DNA of 7,628 nucleotides from NCBI GenBank assembly GCA_005884465.1, contig VAZH01000265.1, positions 1 to 7,628 of the forward strand, read 5' to 3'. This stretch comes from Alphaproteobacteria bacterium. Its GTDB lineage: Bacteria > Pseudomonadota > Alphaproteobacteria > Rhizobiales > Xanthobacteraceae. The notes beneath the pieces are model-generated. The model was given only the letters and a program-made list of their open reading frames with translations, did no database searches and had not been told where the DNA came from. This document shows, in pieces, positions 1 through 6,113 of the stretch; position 1 is the first letter of the stretch, and every line of letters begins with the position of its first letter. The position numbers and the translations under genes were made by a program.

Positions 1-1111
1 CCGTCTTCATCGCCATCGCGTCCGCAACCGCGCGGCCGATGCCTTCCTCCGAGAACGGATACAGCGTCTGCATCTCGAGCCAGGGATATTTGTCGCGCGC
101 GCGGTAGAGCATATCGACGCCGAGCGGCAGATCGTTGCCGGTGAATCCCCACGAGCCCAAGACGTTGACGTCCTTGGTGCAGATGCGATGCCATGACGTC
201 TCAATCGAACCCGCATCGGTGAACTGGCCCATCTCGACATAGGTGCCGCCGTCGCGCAGCATTTCGATGCCTTCCGGGCCGGCGCTCGGATGGCCCGAAC
301 AATCCATCACCAGATCGGCGCCGAAACCGCCGACGATGTCGCGCACTTTTTTGATCCGCGCCTCCGGCGTCGTGACCTCTTCAATATTTACAGTGGCTTC
401 CGCGCCGAACTTGCGCGCCAGCTTTAGCCGCGGCGTCTCTGGCGCGCCGACGCAGATCACGCGGCCGGCGCCCATCTCCTGCGCGGCGGCGACCGCCAGG
501 ATTCCGATCGGCCCGGAGCCCTGGATCACCACGCTATCGCCCCAGGTGAATCCACCGGCGCGACTGGCGCGGTTGAAGGCGCGGATGCATGAGGTCAAAG
601 GCTCCGACAGCGCGCCGAGCCGCAGCGACATATCGTCGGGCAGCTTGTAGATCTTGGTGCCCGGCAGCATCTCGAGATCGACATAGACATATTCGGCCCA
701 GCCGCCCCACAGATGCGGCGCCTTGTCGAAGCCGAGATAGCGGCCGTAATAGACCGGCGTCAGGCACTTGTTGGCGCTTTCCGGATAGTGAATGCAATAA
801 TAGCAATGGCCGCACGGCATCAGCGGCGGGATCATCACCTTAGATCCGACGCCGAGTGGTTTGCTCATGAAGTCTTCTTTGAATTCCGAGCCGACCTCGA
901 CCAGCACGCCGCCGATTTCGTGGCCGAGCGTGAACGGCCAGGGAAGTTGCTTCGGCCAGTGGCCCTTCAGGATATGCAGATCGGTGCCGCAAACGCCGCA
1001 GGCGCCAACTTTTATCAGCGCCGCCCGCTTCGGAATTTTCGGCCATGGCACGTTGCGAATAACCGGCTGCGCACCTGGGCCGTCATAGGTGCAAACACGA
1101 ATCTGTTCCAT
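1..1111 (-). CDS. Zinc-dependent medium-chain alcohol dehydrogenase (C-terminus cut by window edge)
   Basis: Reading the minus strand from the ATG at 1111-1109 gives 370 residues without a stop, running off the left edge. Seen: a GroES-like N-terminal domain with CGVCGTDLH (catalytic-zinc Cys41) and GHE (His64, Glu65); a structural-zinc cysteine set at 100, 103, 106 and 116; an SEP motif (Glu170), a possible further catalytic-zinc ligand; and a Rossmann nucleotide-binding motif GSGPIG at 198-203. The family oxidises alcohols or polyols, or reduces carbonyls, with NAD(P) in the cytoplasm. The family is usually about 340-390 residues, so little is missing. The start is supported by GGAG eight bases upstream of the ATG. 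The substrate cannot be told from sequence; threonine-, sorbitol- and cyclohexenyl-CoA-type dehydrogenases share this architecture. The gene is transcribed divergently from the MFS transporter, so a functional link with transport is possible but unproven. Confidence 0.93.
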   Translation of the reverse strand, partial: MEQIRVCTYDGPGAQPVIRNVPWPKIPKRAALIKVGACGVCGTDLHILKGHWPKQLPWPFTLGHEIGGVLVEVGSEFKEDFMSKPLGVGSKVMIPPLMPCGHCYYCIHYPESANKCLTPVYYGRYLGFDKAPHLWGGWAEYVYVDLEMLPGTKIYKLPDDMSLRLGALSEPLTSCIRAFNRASRAGGFTWGDSVVIQGSGPIGILAVAAAQEMGAGRVICVGAPETPRLKLARKFGAEATVNIEEVTTPEARIKKVRDIVGGFGADLVMDCSGHPSAGPEGIEMLRDGGTYVEMGQFTDAGSIETSWHRICTKDVNVLGSWGFTGNDLPLGVDMLYRARDKYPWLEMQTLYPFSEEGIGRAVADAMAMKT

Positions 1112-1279
1112 GAAATTTGCTCCGGCCCTTCGGCGATTGTTGATTGCTGTGCGTGGGCGGACGGAAGCCTATGTGAAACGGGCTGCGCTGCCAATGTGCC
1201 GGCTGTGCGGACCTGCAGCACAGTTGACAGGCGCATCGTGCCGTCTGAAGTTGCGCCACCTTCGATCGGGGGTGAGGCG
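1112..1279. promoter_or_regulatory. Divergent intergenic region between the dehydrogenase and MFS genes
   Basis: These 168 bases must carry the promoters of both divergent genes. The minus-strand ribosome binding site GGAG (about 1120-1123) serves the dehydrogenase. The plus-strand GGGGGTGAGG (1268-1277) serves the transporter. A TTGACA at 1224-1229 resembles a -35 element for the transporter, but no convincing -10 follows at 16-18 bases. No clear operator palindrome is seen. Confidence 0.45.
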
Positions 1280-2443
1280 TTGCGCAATCGCTGGTTTATC
1301 CTCGCCGTCCTGTTCGTGGTTCGCCTCACCATGGCCTTCCAGTTTCAAAGCGTTGCCGCGGTCGCACCGCTATTGGGCAGCGAATTCGGCGTTAGTCTCG
1401 CTGATATCGGAATCCTGATCGGCCTGTATTTCACACCAGGCCTTGCGCTGGCATTGCCGGGCGGTGCGATCGGGCGAAAGTTCGGGGACAAGACCACGGT
1501 ACTCGGGGCATTGATCCTGATGCTGATAGGTACTCTTGCGATGGCGCTTTCGGATTCCTGGACCGGCCAGATCGCGGGACGGCTGGTTGGCGGCGCCGGC
1601 GGCGTCCTGCTCAATGTTCAGATGACGAAAATGGTCGCCGACTGGTTTGCCGGTCGCGAGATCGCAACCGCGATGGCGATCTTCGTCAATTCATGGCCGG
1701 CCGGCATCGCGCTCTCGCTGCTCACGCTTCCCTTGATCGGCACGGCCTACGGCGTAGGCACGGTATATCTCGCGGTGGCGGCTCTGATCGGATTCGGTTT
1801 GGTTCTTCTCGCTGTTACATATCAGCCGCCGGCTAATTCGGTGACCCCGGCCACGACATCCGCGCGGCTCGACCGCAACGCCGCGATCGCCGTGATCGCG
1901 GCGGGTTTGATCTGGGGCCTCTATAATGTCGGCTTTGCGATCATCTTCAGCTTCGGGCCATCGATGCTGGTCGAGCGCGGCTGGTCGATCGCGGCGGCGG
2001 GATCGATCATCAGCATCGTGTTGTGGGTGACGGTGCTCTCCGTTCCGCTCGGCGGCTTTCTCGCCGATCGCAGCGGGCGGCCCGAATTGATTCTGGCCGG
2101 GGGCTGCATCGCGTTCGCAATGCTGCTGATGACGCTGCCGCGCAGCAGCGCGGTATTGCTGAACATCATCGCGCTTGGATTGGTGTGCGGCCTCCCGGCC
2201 GGGCCAAGCTTGAGCCTGCCCGCGCGCGTGCTGCAGCCGGCAACGCGGGCGATCGGCATGGGCGTGTTCTACACTGTCTACTATGCCACCATGATGTTAG
2301 GGCCTGCCGTCGGCGGCGCCTGCGCCAAATGGGCAGGCAGCGCGGCTGCGGCATTCGATTTCGGGGCCGCCATGCTTGTGGTCTGTCCGGTGATTCTCTG
2401 GGTCTTCAATCGCATTCCGGCGGCACTGCCGAAAGTGGCATGA
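1280..2443 (+). CDS. MFS transporter, 12-helix permease
   Basis: This is a 387-residue integral membrane protein of the major facilitator superfamily, placed in the inner membrane. Hydrophobic segments fill two halves joined by a polar stretch near residues 180-195, as expected for 6+6 helices. The loop after helix 2 carries a motif-A-like GGAIGRKFGDK (61-71), and the second half has a clearer copy, GGFLADRSGRP (258-268). Similarity looks closest to CynX/NimT-type carriers, but the substrate is unknown. Start choice: the open frame extends upstream to about 713, but that part lies antisense to the dehydrogenase. TTG at 1280 has a strong GGGGGTGAGG ribosome binding site just upstream and puts the first helix at the N-terminus. 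GTG at 1238 is the alternative; ATG 1331 would cut helix 1. The gene ends 83-95 bases before the PilZ gene with no obvious terminator between, so some read-through is possible. Confidence 0.9.
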   Translation: MRNRWFILAVLFVVRLTMAFQFQSVAAVAPLLGSEFGVSLADIGILIGLYFTPGLALALPGGAIGRKFGDKTTVLGALILMLIGTLAMALSDSWTGQIAGRLVGGAGGVLLNVQMTKMVADWFAGREIATAMAIFVNSWPAGIALSLLTLPLIGTAYGVGTVYLAVAALIGFGLVLLAVTYQPPANSVTPATTSARLDRNAAIAVIAAGLIWGLYNVGFAIIFSFGPSMLVERGWSIAAAGSIISIVLWVTVLSVPLGGFLADRSGRPELILAGGCIAFAMLLMTLPRSSAVLLNIIALGLVCGLPAGPSLSLPARVLQPATRAIGMGVFYTVYYATMMLGPAVGGACAKWAGSAAAAFDFGAAMLVVCPVILWVFNRIPAALPKVA

Positions 2444-2468
2444 ATGCCCCTTCTTCGCGCAACCGCTG

Positions 2469-2485
2469 CTAACCCGTCATTAACC
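2469..2485 (+). promoter_or_regulatory. CtrA-like box upstream of the PilZ gene
   Basis: The sequence CTAA-N7-TTAACC matches the alphaproteobacterial CtrA recognition pattern TTAA-N7-TTAAC with a single mismatch in the first half-site. It lies 42-54 bases before the possible PilZ starts, a plausible promoter position. CtrA commonly controls motility and cell-cycle genes. The assignment rests on the motif alone. Confidence 0.4.
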
Positions 2486-2538
2486 TTGCCGGCCGTAGGG
2501 TCAGACGACACCGGGGAAGCGATTGTTTGGTGGGGAAG

Positions 2539-3153
2539 ATGGCGTTTCCGCAAAAAAAACAGACTCTTCCAGCCTCCCAGGAGCGACGGCGCTTCCAGCG
2601 CGTCAAGGTGCATCTGCTCGGCCGCTACATGCTCCCCGACCGGCGCGAATTTCCTTGCCAGATCATCAACATGTCACCCGGGGGGTTGGCCCTTTTGGCG
2701 CCCGGCATCGGCAATGTCGGCGACCGCGTGATCGCCTATCTCGACCATATCGGCAGGGTCGAGGGCAGGATTACCCGGATTATCGACAACGGTTTCGCCA
2801 TGACCGTCGGCGCCACCGCGCGCAAGCGCGACAAGCTCGCCGCACAGCTGACCTGGCTCGCCAACCGCGACATTCTCAACCTGCCGGAAGACCGCCGCCA
2901 CGACCGTATCGTGCCGCGCAACCCGATCGCCATGCTCACGCTTGAGGACGGCACCAAGATGACCTGCCGGATTATTGATATGTCGCTGTCCGGGGCCGCC
3001 ATCGCCGCGGAAAACCGGCCGCCGCTAAAATCCATGGTCATGCTCGGCAAGGTTCAGGCGCGGGTGGTGCGAAACCTGGAAGAAGGTTTCGCGCTCGAGT
3101 TCGTTCACGAACAGATGGCCGAGACGCTCGAAGAAAGCGTTACCGCGCGGTAA
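2539..3153 (+). CDS. Tandem PilZ-domain protein, probable cyclic-di-GMP effector
   Basis: This 204-residue soluble protein contains two PilZ domains and little else. Domain 1 (about 15-100) has RxxxR at Arg17/Arg21 and NxSxxG at 44-49 (NMSPGG). Domain 2 (about 118-200) has RxxxR at Arg119/Arg123 (a second possible pair is Arg123/Arg127) and DxSxxG at 147-152 (DMSLSG). In this family these two motifs wrap around cyclic-di-GMP, so both domains should be binding-competent. The family typically alters motility, exopolysaccharide or adhesion by docking onto a partner; the partner is not identifiable here. There is no signal peptide or membrane helix. Start: ATG 2539 begins MAFPQKK. TTG 2527 has a better-spaced GGGGAAG (2513-2519, 7 bases) and would add four residues. 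A CtrA-like box lies upstream and a strong terminator hairpin follows. An exported BTLCP protease gene is next on the same strand. Confidence 0.9.
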   Translation: MAFPQKKQTLPASQERRRFQRVKVHLLGRYMLPDRREFPCQIINMSPGGLALLAPGIGNVGDRVIAYLDHIGRVEGRITRIIDNGFAMTVGATARKRDKLAAQLTWLANRDILNLPEDRRHDRIVPRNPIAMLTLEDGTKMTCRIIDMSLSGAAIAAENRPPLKSMVMLGKVQARVVRNLEEGFALEFVHEQMAETLEESVTAR

Positions 3154-3192
3154 AGCGCCATTCTCTACAAGCCCGCATTTTTCGGGACCGCG

Positions 3193-3233
3193 AGCGCGGC
3201 ATCCACGTAGCTGGATGCCGCGCTGGCAGTTTT
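3193..3233 (+). terminator. Rho-independent terminator after the PilZ gene
   Basis: A perfect 13-bp stem (3193-3205 with 3212-3224) closes a 6-base loop and is followed closely by TTTT at 3230-3233. It starts 40 bases after the PilZ stop codon. The long perfect stem makes termination likely, although the T-run is short. Confidence 0.75.
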
Positions 3234-3269
3234 GGCATCGGCGTATCCGGTTAACGCGCCGGGCCCTTT

Positions 3270-3300
3270 GCCCGCCGCGGCCGCCGCATCGGCGGGCTTT
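3270..3300 (+). terminator. Second GC-rich hairpin, possible back-up terminator
   Basis: GCCCGCCG (3270-3277) pairs with CGGCGGGC (3290-3297) around a 12-base loop and is followed by TTT. It is weaker than the hairpin 40 bases upstream and could instead be a short intergenic repeat. Confidence 0.4.
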
Positions 3301-3320
3301 GGCAGGTTAATGCATAAAAT

Positions 3321-3408
3321 TTGAATCAATTGCAGTTGTTTAAAATTCTAAGCTATTTTTATTCGAACTAGCCGCGTGTTTTACTTGCATTTGTCTCAAT
3401 TGTACTTG
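3321..3408 (+). repeat. Imperfect 18-bp direct repeat, copies exactly 70 bp apart
   Basis: The copies at 3321-3338 and 3391-3408 agree at 14 of 18 positions. They share a TTG start, a central TCAATTG and a TTG end. The 70-bp period is close to seven helical turns, so a protein could bind both on the same DNA face. They lie 66-153 bases before the protease start. Confidence 0.45.
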
Positions 3409-3445
3409 GCATACTTAGCAGCCGCGCAAAACCTTTGTGCGAAAC

Positions 3446-3472
3446 GTGGCCCCAACAAGAAATGGGGGCCAC
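3446..3472 (+). promoter_or_regulatory. Hairpin sequestering the ribosome binding site of the BTLCP gene
   Basis: GTGGCCCC (3446-3453) pairs perfectly with GGGGCCAC (3465-3472) across an 11-base loop. The right arm contains most of the GGGGG ribosome binding site and ends one base before the ATG at 3474. In mRNA this 8-bp, mostly G-C stem would mask initiation until opened. Confidence 0.5.
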
Positions 3473-3473
3473 A

Positions 3474-4100
3474 ATGTTGGGGTTCGGGGGACAGGGCAAG
3501 GGATTGGCGGTTGTTGCCATCCTGTTGGGATTGAGTGCGCCAGCGAGTGCCAGTGACGAAGCAGTTCTCTATGCGAGCCTTGGGGACACCACGCGCTCGC
3601 CAATCGGCTGGGTCGAATTCTGTGCCGACAATCCCGGCGAGTGCCGCGGCGGCGCGTCACAGCCCCGCGATATCGTGATGTCGCAGGCGGCATGGCGAGA
3701 TTTGCTGCGAGTCAACCGCTGGGTCAACGAGACCGTCAAGCCGATGACCGACATGGATCATTGGGGCGTGATCGAGAAATGGTCGTTGCCGACGGATGGC
3801 TACGGCGACTGCGAGGACTACGTGCTCTTGAAGCGCAAGGTGCTGATCGACGCGGGCTGGCCGCGCGAGGCGCTGCTGATCACGGTGGTGCGCGACAAGA
3901 AGGGCGAAGGCCACGCGGTGCTGACGGTAAAGACCGATAAGGGCGAGTTCATCCTCGACAACCAGAACGAAAACGTCGTGGCCTGGACCGAGACCGGATA
4001 CCGCTTCGTCAAGCGTCAGTCGCAGAGCGATCCGAATGTGTGGGTCTCGCTTGGCGACAGCCGCCCGGCGGTCGCCACCGCCAGCGCCCACGAGCACTAG
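3474..4100 (+). CDS. Exported transglutaminase-like cysteine protease (BTLCP family, LapG-like)
   Basis: This is a 208-residue protein with an N-terminal signal peptide: a short basic/glycine start, hydrophobic core at 11-22 and probable cleavage after Ala26 (PASA). It is therefore periplasmic or secreted. The bacterial transglutaminase-like cysteine proteinase fold is indicated by YGDCEDY (Cys113), GEGHAVLTV (His147) and FILDNQ (Asp162), the complete catalytic triad of this family. The best-studied member, LapG of Pseudomonas fluorescens, cleaves a large surface adhesin and is held inactive by the cyclic-di-GMP receptor LapD. The adhesin substrate is not in this window. ATG 3474 is chosen because GGGGG lies just upstream and the signal peptide fits; ATG 3462 and TTG 3435 lack ribosome binding sites. 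Cys50 and Cys57 could form a disulfide. The upstream tandem PilZ gene makes a cyclic-di-GMP link attractive but unproven. A terminator follows. Confidence 0.9.
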   Translation: MLGFGGQGKGLAVVAILLGLSAPASASDEAVLYASLGDTTRSPIGWVEFCADNPGECRGGASQPRDIVMSQAAWRDLLRVNRWVNETVKPMTDMDHWGVIEKWSLPTDGYGDCEDYVLLKRKVLIDAGWPREALLITVVRDKKGEGHAVLTVKTDKGEFILDNQNENVVAWTETGYRFVKRQSQSDPNVWVSLGDSRPAVATASAHEH

Positions 4101-4173
4101 CCAATAACGAGAGAAAACGGAGACCCGCGACCCGGTCACACCCCACCCCTCCCCGTCCCAGACCGGATCGCGC

Positions 4174-4213
4174 GCGGCCAGCTCTCCCCCAAGGGCTGGC
4201 CGCACCCCTTTTT
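4174..4213 (+). terminator. Rho-independent terminator after the BTLCP gene
   Basis: GCGGCCAGC (4174-4182) pairs with GCTGGCCGC (4195-4203) around a 12-base loop, followed by TTTTT at 4209-4213. It lies 73 bases after the stop codon and separates the protease gene from the coiled-coil gene. Confidence 0.7.
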
Positions 4214-4304
4214 GCGTTGCCGTAAGCGCTGTTTTGTCTGGGCCCCACGCCCGCCCCTGTGGTAAGCCCGGGAACCTTCACATTCCGGCGGGTTTTGAAG
4301 TCCC

Positions 4305-4814
4305 ATGATCGAAGTCACATCTCAGGATGCGAAGACAGGCGGTATGGCGCGTATCGGATCGCAGCCGATTGCACTCGCTGCCGGGGTGCTCGTCGTCATC
4401 GTAGTCGGCATCAGCGCAATCGCGCTATGGCGCGCTTACACCGGCGTTTCCCCCGAACAGGAGCGTGTCGTTGCTGCCCGCCAATTGCAGGTTCGGACTG
4501 CGCAGGCCTCCGAGCAGCTGGTGGAGAAAACCAAAGGTCTGGAAGCTACCCAGCAGGAATCGATCGACCAGTTGCAGGTCGTTCAGGATCAGTTGCAAAC
4601 CGTGAAGCGTCTTCTCTCCGGGCAGCAGGCTGACGCGAAGCGGCTCACTGAGCAGGTTGCTGGTCTCACTGAGGCGATCGACGGTTTGCGGCAGTCTTTC
4701 GCAAGCACCCAGGCTAGCGAAGGTGGCCCCTCTTCTGTTCGCAACAAATCGATCCGAACCAGATCCCACGCGACCAGGAACGCCCATCGCAAGCGTGCCA
4801 AGTCGCGGAGTTGA
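4305..4814 (+). CDS. Membrane-anchored coiled-coil protein of unknown function
   Basis: I do not recognise a named family in these 169 residues. A short polar N-terminus is followed by one strong membrane helix (about 21-42, rich in Ala, Val and Ile, ending WRAY). Residues about 50-133 are a Gln/Glu/Leu-rich stretch with the regular hydrophobic spacing of a coiled coil. The tail from about 140 is strongly basic (Arg, Lys, Ser, His). The single helix and coiled coil suggest a bitopic inner-membrane protein that oligomerises. Orientation is unclear: the basic tail favours the coiled coil being cytoplasmic, but it could instead bind an anionic surface. ATG 4305 has only a weak GAAG upstream; the next ATG (4344) looks no better. 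The gene stands alone, with a terminator before it and about 250 non-coding bases after it. Confidence 0.75.
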   Translation: MIEVTSQDAKTGGMARIGSQPIALAAGVLVVIVVGISAIALWRAYTGVSPEQERVVAARQLQVRTAQASEQLVEKTKGLEATQQESIDQLQVVQDQLQTVKRLLSGQQADAKRLTEQVAGLTEAIDGLRQSFASTQASEGGPSSVRNKSIRTRSHATRNAHRKRAKSRS

Positions 4815-5061
4815 CGGATTCGACCCGCCGTCGGATTCGGAAATGCCATAGCAAGGATAGTGGCCAACGTCATCAAGCCGCTGATCGCCGACCCGCCGAT
4901 ATAGGCTGCAGTGTGAGCTTGCCGTCACACCACGAACGACCAACGGCGGAGCGCGTCGCGGCATCGGCAATCCCGAAGATGAGTCCGCATAGCCTGAGGA
5001 ATTATCCAGACCGAATAGGATCCTGAATATTGGGGGCGCACCTGCGACAGGAGTGTGTGCC
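4815..5061. other. Non-coding gap with a small inverted repeat
   Basis: No supported gene lies here. GTGTGA (4911-4916) and TCACAC (4925-4930) form an inverted repeat with an 8-base centre. AGGAG at 5050-5054 is the ribosome binding site of the broken gene starting at 5062. Confidence 0.4.
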
Positions 5062-5453
5062 ATGTTCAGGAAAATGTTGATCGGCCCTGCTACCATGACG
5101 GCAATCGGCCTTGCGTCGATGCCGATGAATGCTTCCGCGCGTGGCGGCGGACATGGCGGCGGTTTTCGACGGCAGCGGCGGCTTCCATGGTGATATGGCC
5201 ATGCGCGGCCCAACTGGCGGGTTTGGTGCGATGCGGTTTGCTGCCACGCCCAGCAGAACAGGTTTCGGCGGAATGTCTGGCGGAGGCTTCCACCATCACA
5301 ACTTCCACCATCGCCACTTCCCGCAACTTCATCTCGTTCGGGATCGTCGCGCCCTATGCCTATGCGGATTATCCGTACGATGATTGCTACGACTTGGTGC
5401 GGGTGCGAACGTATTATGGCTGGTGCCGGCGGCGTGTATCTGTTTGCGGCTGA
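5062..5453 (+). pseudogene. Glycine/histidine-rich secreted protein gene broken by two single-base frameshifts
   Basis: ATG 5062 has a good AGGAG eight bases upstream and begins a signal peptide (MFRKMLIG..., probable cleavage near NASA/RGGG). The frame hits TGA at 5191-5193, but the protein character continues first in the +1 frame (FDGSGGFHGD, then GGMSGGGFHHHNFHHRHF) and then in the next frame (NFISFGIVAPYAYADYPYDD to the TGA at 5451-5453). Removing one T from TTTT (5163-5166) and one C from CCC (5320-5322) gives a single 129-residue reading frame: signal peptide, Gly/His-rich centre, Tyr-rich stretch and a C-terminus with paired cysteines (DDCYD and GWCRRRVSVCG). The C-terminal pattern resembles the intact minus-strand gene at 6409-6906, so the two are probably paralogues. 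Either a recent pseudogene or sequencing errors in homopolymers would explain it. Function unknown; similar proteins are sometimes labelled sulfur-globule-like. Confidence 0.75.
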
Positions 5454-5518
5454 ACTCTGCGACCCTGGCCGCGCGAGATGGAAGCGAGAACAAGGTCCGA
5501 AACGACGGCGGCGGCAGG

Positions 5519-5543
5519 GGAACCGGCTCCAAGGGGCTGCGTT
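5519..5543 (+). promoter_or_regulatory. Sigma-EcfG (general stress response) promoter
   Basis: GGAAC (5519-5523), 16 bases, then CGTT (5540-5543): an exact match to the GGAAC-N16/17-CGTT promoter recognised by EcfG-type sigma factors in Alphaproteobacteria. Transcription would begin near 5550, leaving a short leader before ATG 5570 with its AGAAGG ribosome binding site. This fits the neighbouring gene well. Confidence 0.7.
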
Positions 5544-5569
5544 GATTCATGTTCGAGAAGGTGTTGCCC

Positions 5570-5785
5570 ATGAACAACGATCCCAACTGGAGCAACCGGC
5601 GGCGTACGCATATGACTTTGGCGATCTATGCAGCTGTGCTTGCGGTTGCGATAATCGCGGCGTTCGCAACGACGATCCATCGCGTCGATACGAGACTGAC
5701 CAGCAGCGATGTGCCACCGGGAACAACAGGGCTGGCTCGTCCACATCCCCCGCTCGACAGAGGTCCGGGGGAAGCGGTTAAATAG
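5570..5785 (+). CDS. Small single-helix membrane protein, probable stress-induced
   Basis: This 71-residue protein has a polar N-terminus with an RRR cluster (MNNDPNWSNRRRTHM), one hydrophobic helix (about residues 17-36) and a Pro/Gly-rich polar tail (DVPPGTTG, then RPHPPLDRGPGEAVK). The basic cluster before the helix predicts the N-terminus in the cytoplasm and the tail in the periplasm. ATG 5570 is preferred over ATG 5549 because AGAAGG (5556-5561) is eight bases upstream and the EcfG promoter would start transcription at about 5550, leaving no leader for the earlier ATG. I do not recognise a named family. The promoter suggests expression under general stress such as starvation, desiccation or osmotic shock. 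A strong terminator at 5879-5916 closes the unit, so this appears to be a one-gene transcript. Confidence 0.75.
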   Translation: MNNDPNWSNRRRTHMTLAIYAAVLAVAIIAAFATTIHRVDTRLTSSDVPPGTTGLARPHPPLDRGPGEAVK

Positions 5786-5878
5786 TTGTCGCACTAACGC
5801 CGCGTAAGCCATGAACTTATTGCCCCGACTGCGAAATCGACAAACGCCGCCGGCCAAAATCAGATGATTTCCAAAGTT

Positions 5879-5916
5879 GCGGCCATCCTCTGGCAGGAGT
5901 CGGCCGCTAATTTTTT
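5879..5916 (+). terminator. Rho-independent terminator of the small stress membrane protein gene
   Basis: GCGGCC (5879-5884) pairs with GGCCGC (5902-5907). An inner TCCT/AGGA stem (5886-5889 with 5895-5898) sits across a small internal loop, and six Ts follow at 5911-5916. Confidence 0.75.
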
Positions 5917-5924
5917 GCGCCGAT

Positions 5925-5940
5925 TGTGAACTGGATCACA
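5925..5940. promoter_or_regulatory. CRP-type palindrome TGTGA-N6-TCACA
   Basis: Both half-sites match the classic CRP consensus exactly, with the correct 6-base spacer. It lies just beyond a terminator and has no supported gene directly downstream on either strand, so it may be fortuitous or serve an undetected transcript. Confidence 0.3.
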
Positions 5941-6113
5941 TTCAGCCGCGGATCACTGGGGCAAGGTGGGGTTCACCGGATGGCGCAAGCCGATTTCAAT
6001 GTCCGGGGGTTGGCAAGGTCGCTTGGCGTTATACTGCGCTGGCGGCCTTGTTTTTTGTGCCCGGCTCGTTGGCGCTGTGCCCTGGACAGCCACGTGGAGA
6101 AGATGCCGATCGG

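Larger units (their letters stand above)
3154..3473. other. 320-base intergenic region between PilZ and BTLCP genes
   Basis: No gene is supported here. The first half holds two GC-rich hairpins. From about 3301 to 3420 base composition becomes strikingly AT-rich for this genome, with an imperfect 18-bp direct repeat. The last 30 bases form a hairpin over the next gene's ribosome binding site. The layout suggests that the protease gene has its own regulated promoter and is not simply co-transcribed with the PilZ gene. No convincing sigma-70 -35/-10 pair could be fixed by eye. Confidence 0.6.
5786..6113. other. 328-base region without a supported gene
   Basis: It lies between convergent units. 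It holds the terminator at 5879-5916 and a CRP-type palindrome at 5925-5940. Plus-strand open frames here run on antisense to the minus-strand gene at 6114-6359 and show no ribosome binding site or recognisable protein character. No RNA gene was recognised. Confidence 0.5.

Noticed and set aside
1224..1229. TTGACA as a sigma-70 -35 element for the MFS gene
   Set aside because: No acceptable -10 hexamer follows at 16-18 bases, so no promoter was called.
713..1279. Upstream extension of the MFS transporter frame
   Set aside because: It overlaps the dehydrogenase antisense, has no transporter-like sequence and no ribosome binding site; TTG 1280 has both a strong site and the first membrane helix.
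3407..3420. Sigma-54 promoter (TGGC ... GC) before the protease gene
   Set aside because: The GG and GC doublets are two bases too close together.
3657..4205. 182-residue open frame on the minus strand
   Set aside because: It is antisense to the protease gene, which has a signal peptide and catalytic triad; the antisense product shows no recognisable features.
4271..4294. GGAAC followed by GGTT as a second EcfG promoter before the coiled-coil gene
   Set aside because: The spacer is 15 bases and the -10 differs from CGTT; it would also leave almost no leader before ATG 4305.
4860..4904. 15-codon GTG-initiated frame
   Set aside because: Too short, with poorly spaced ribosome binding site and no other support.
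4911..4930. GTGTGA/TCACAC inverted repeat as a CRP site
   Set aside because: The TGTGA and TCACA halves are 8 bases apart instead of 6.
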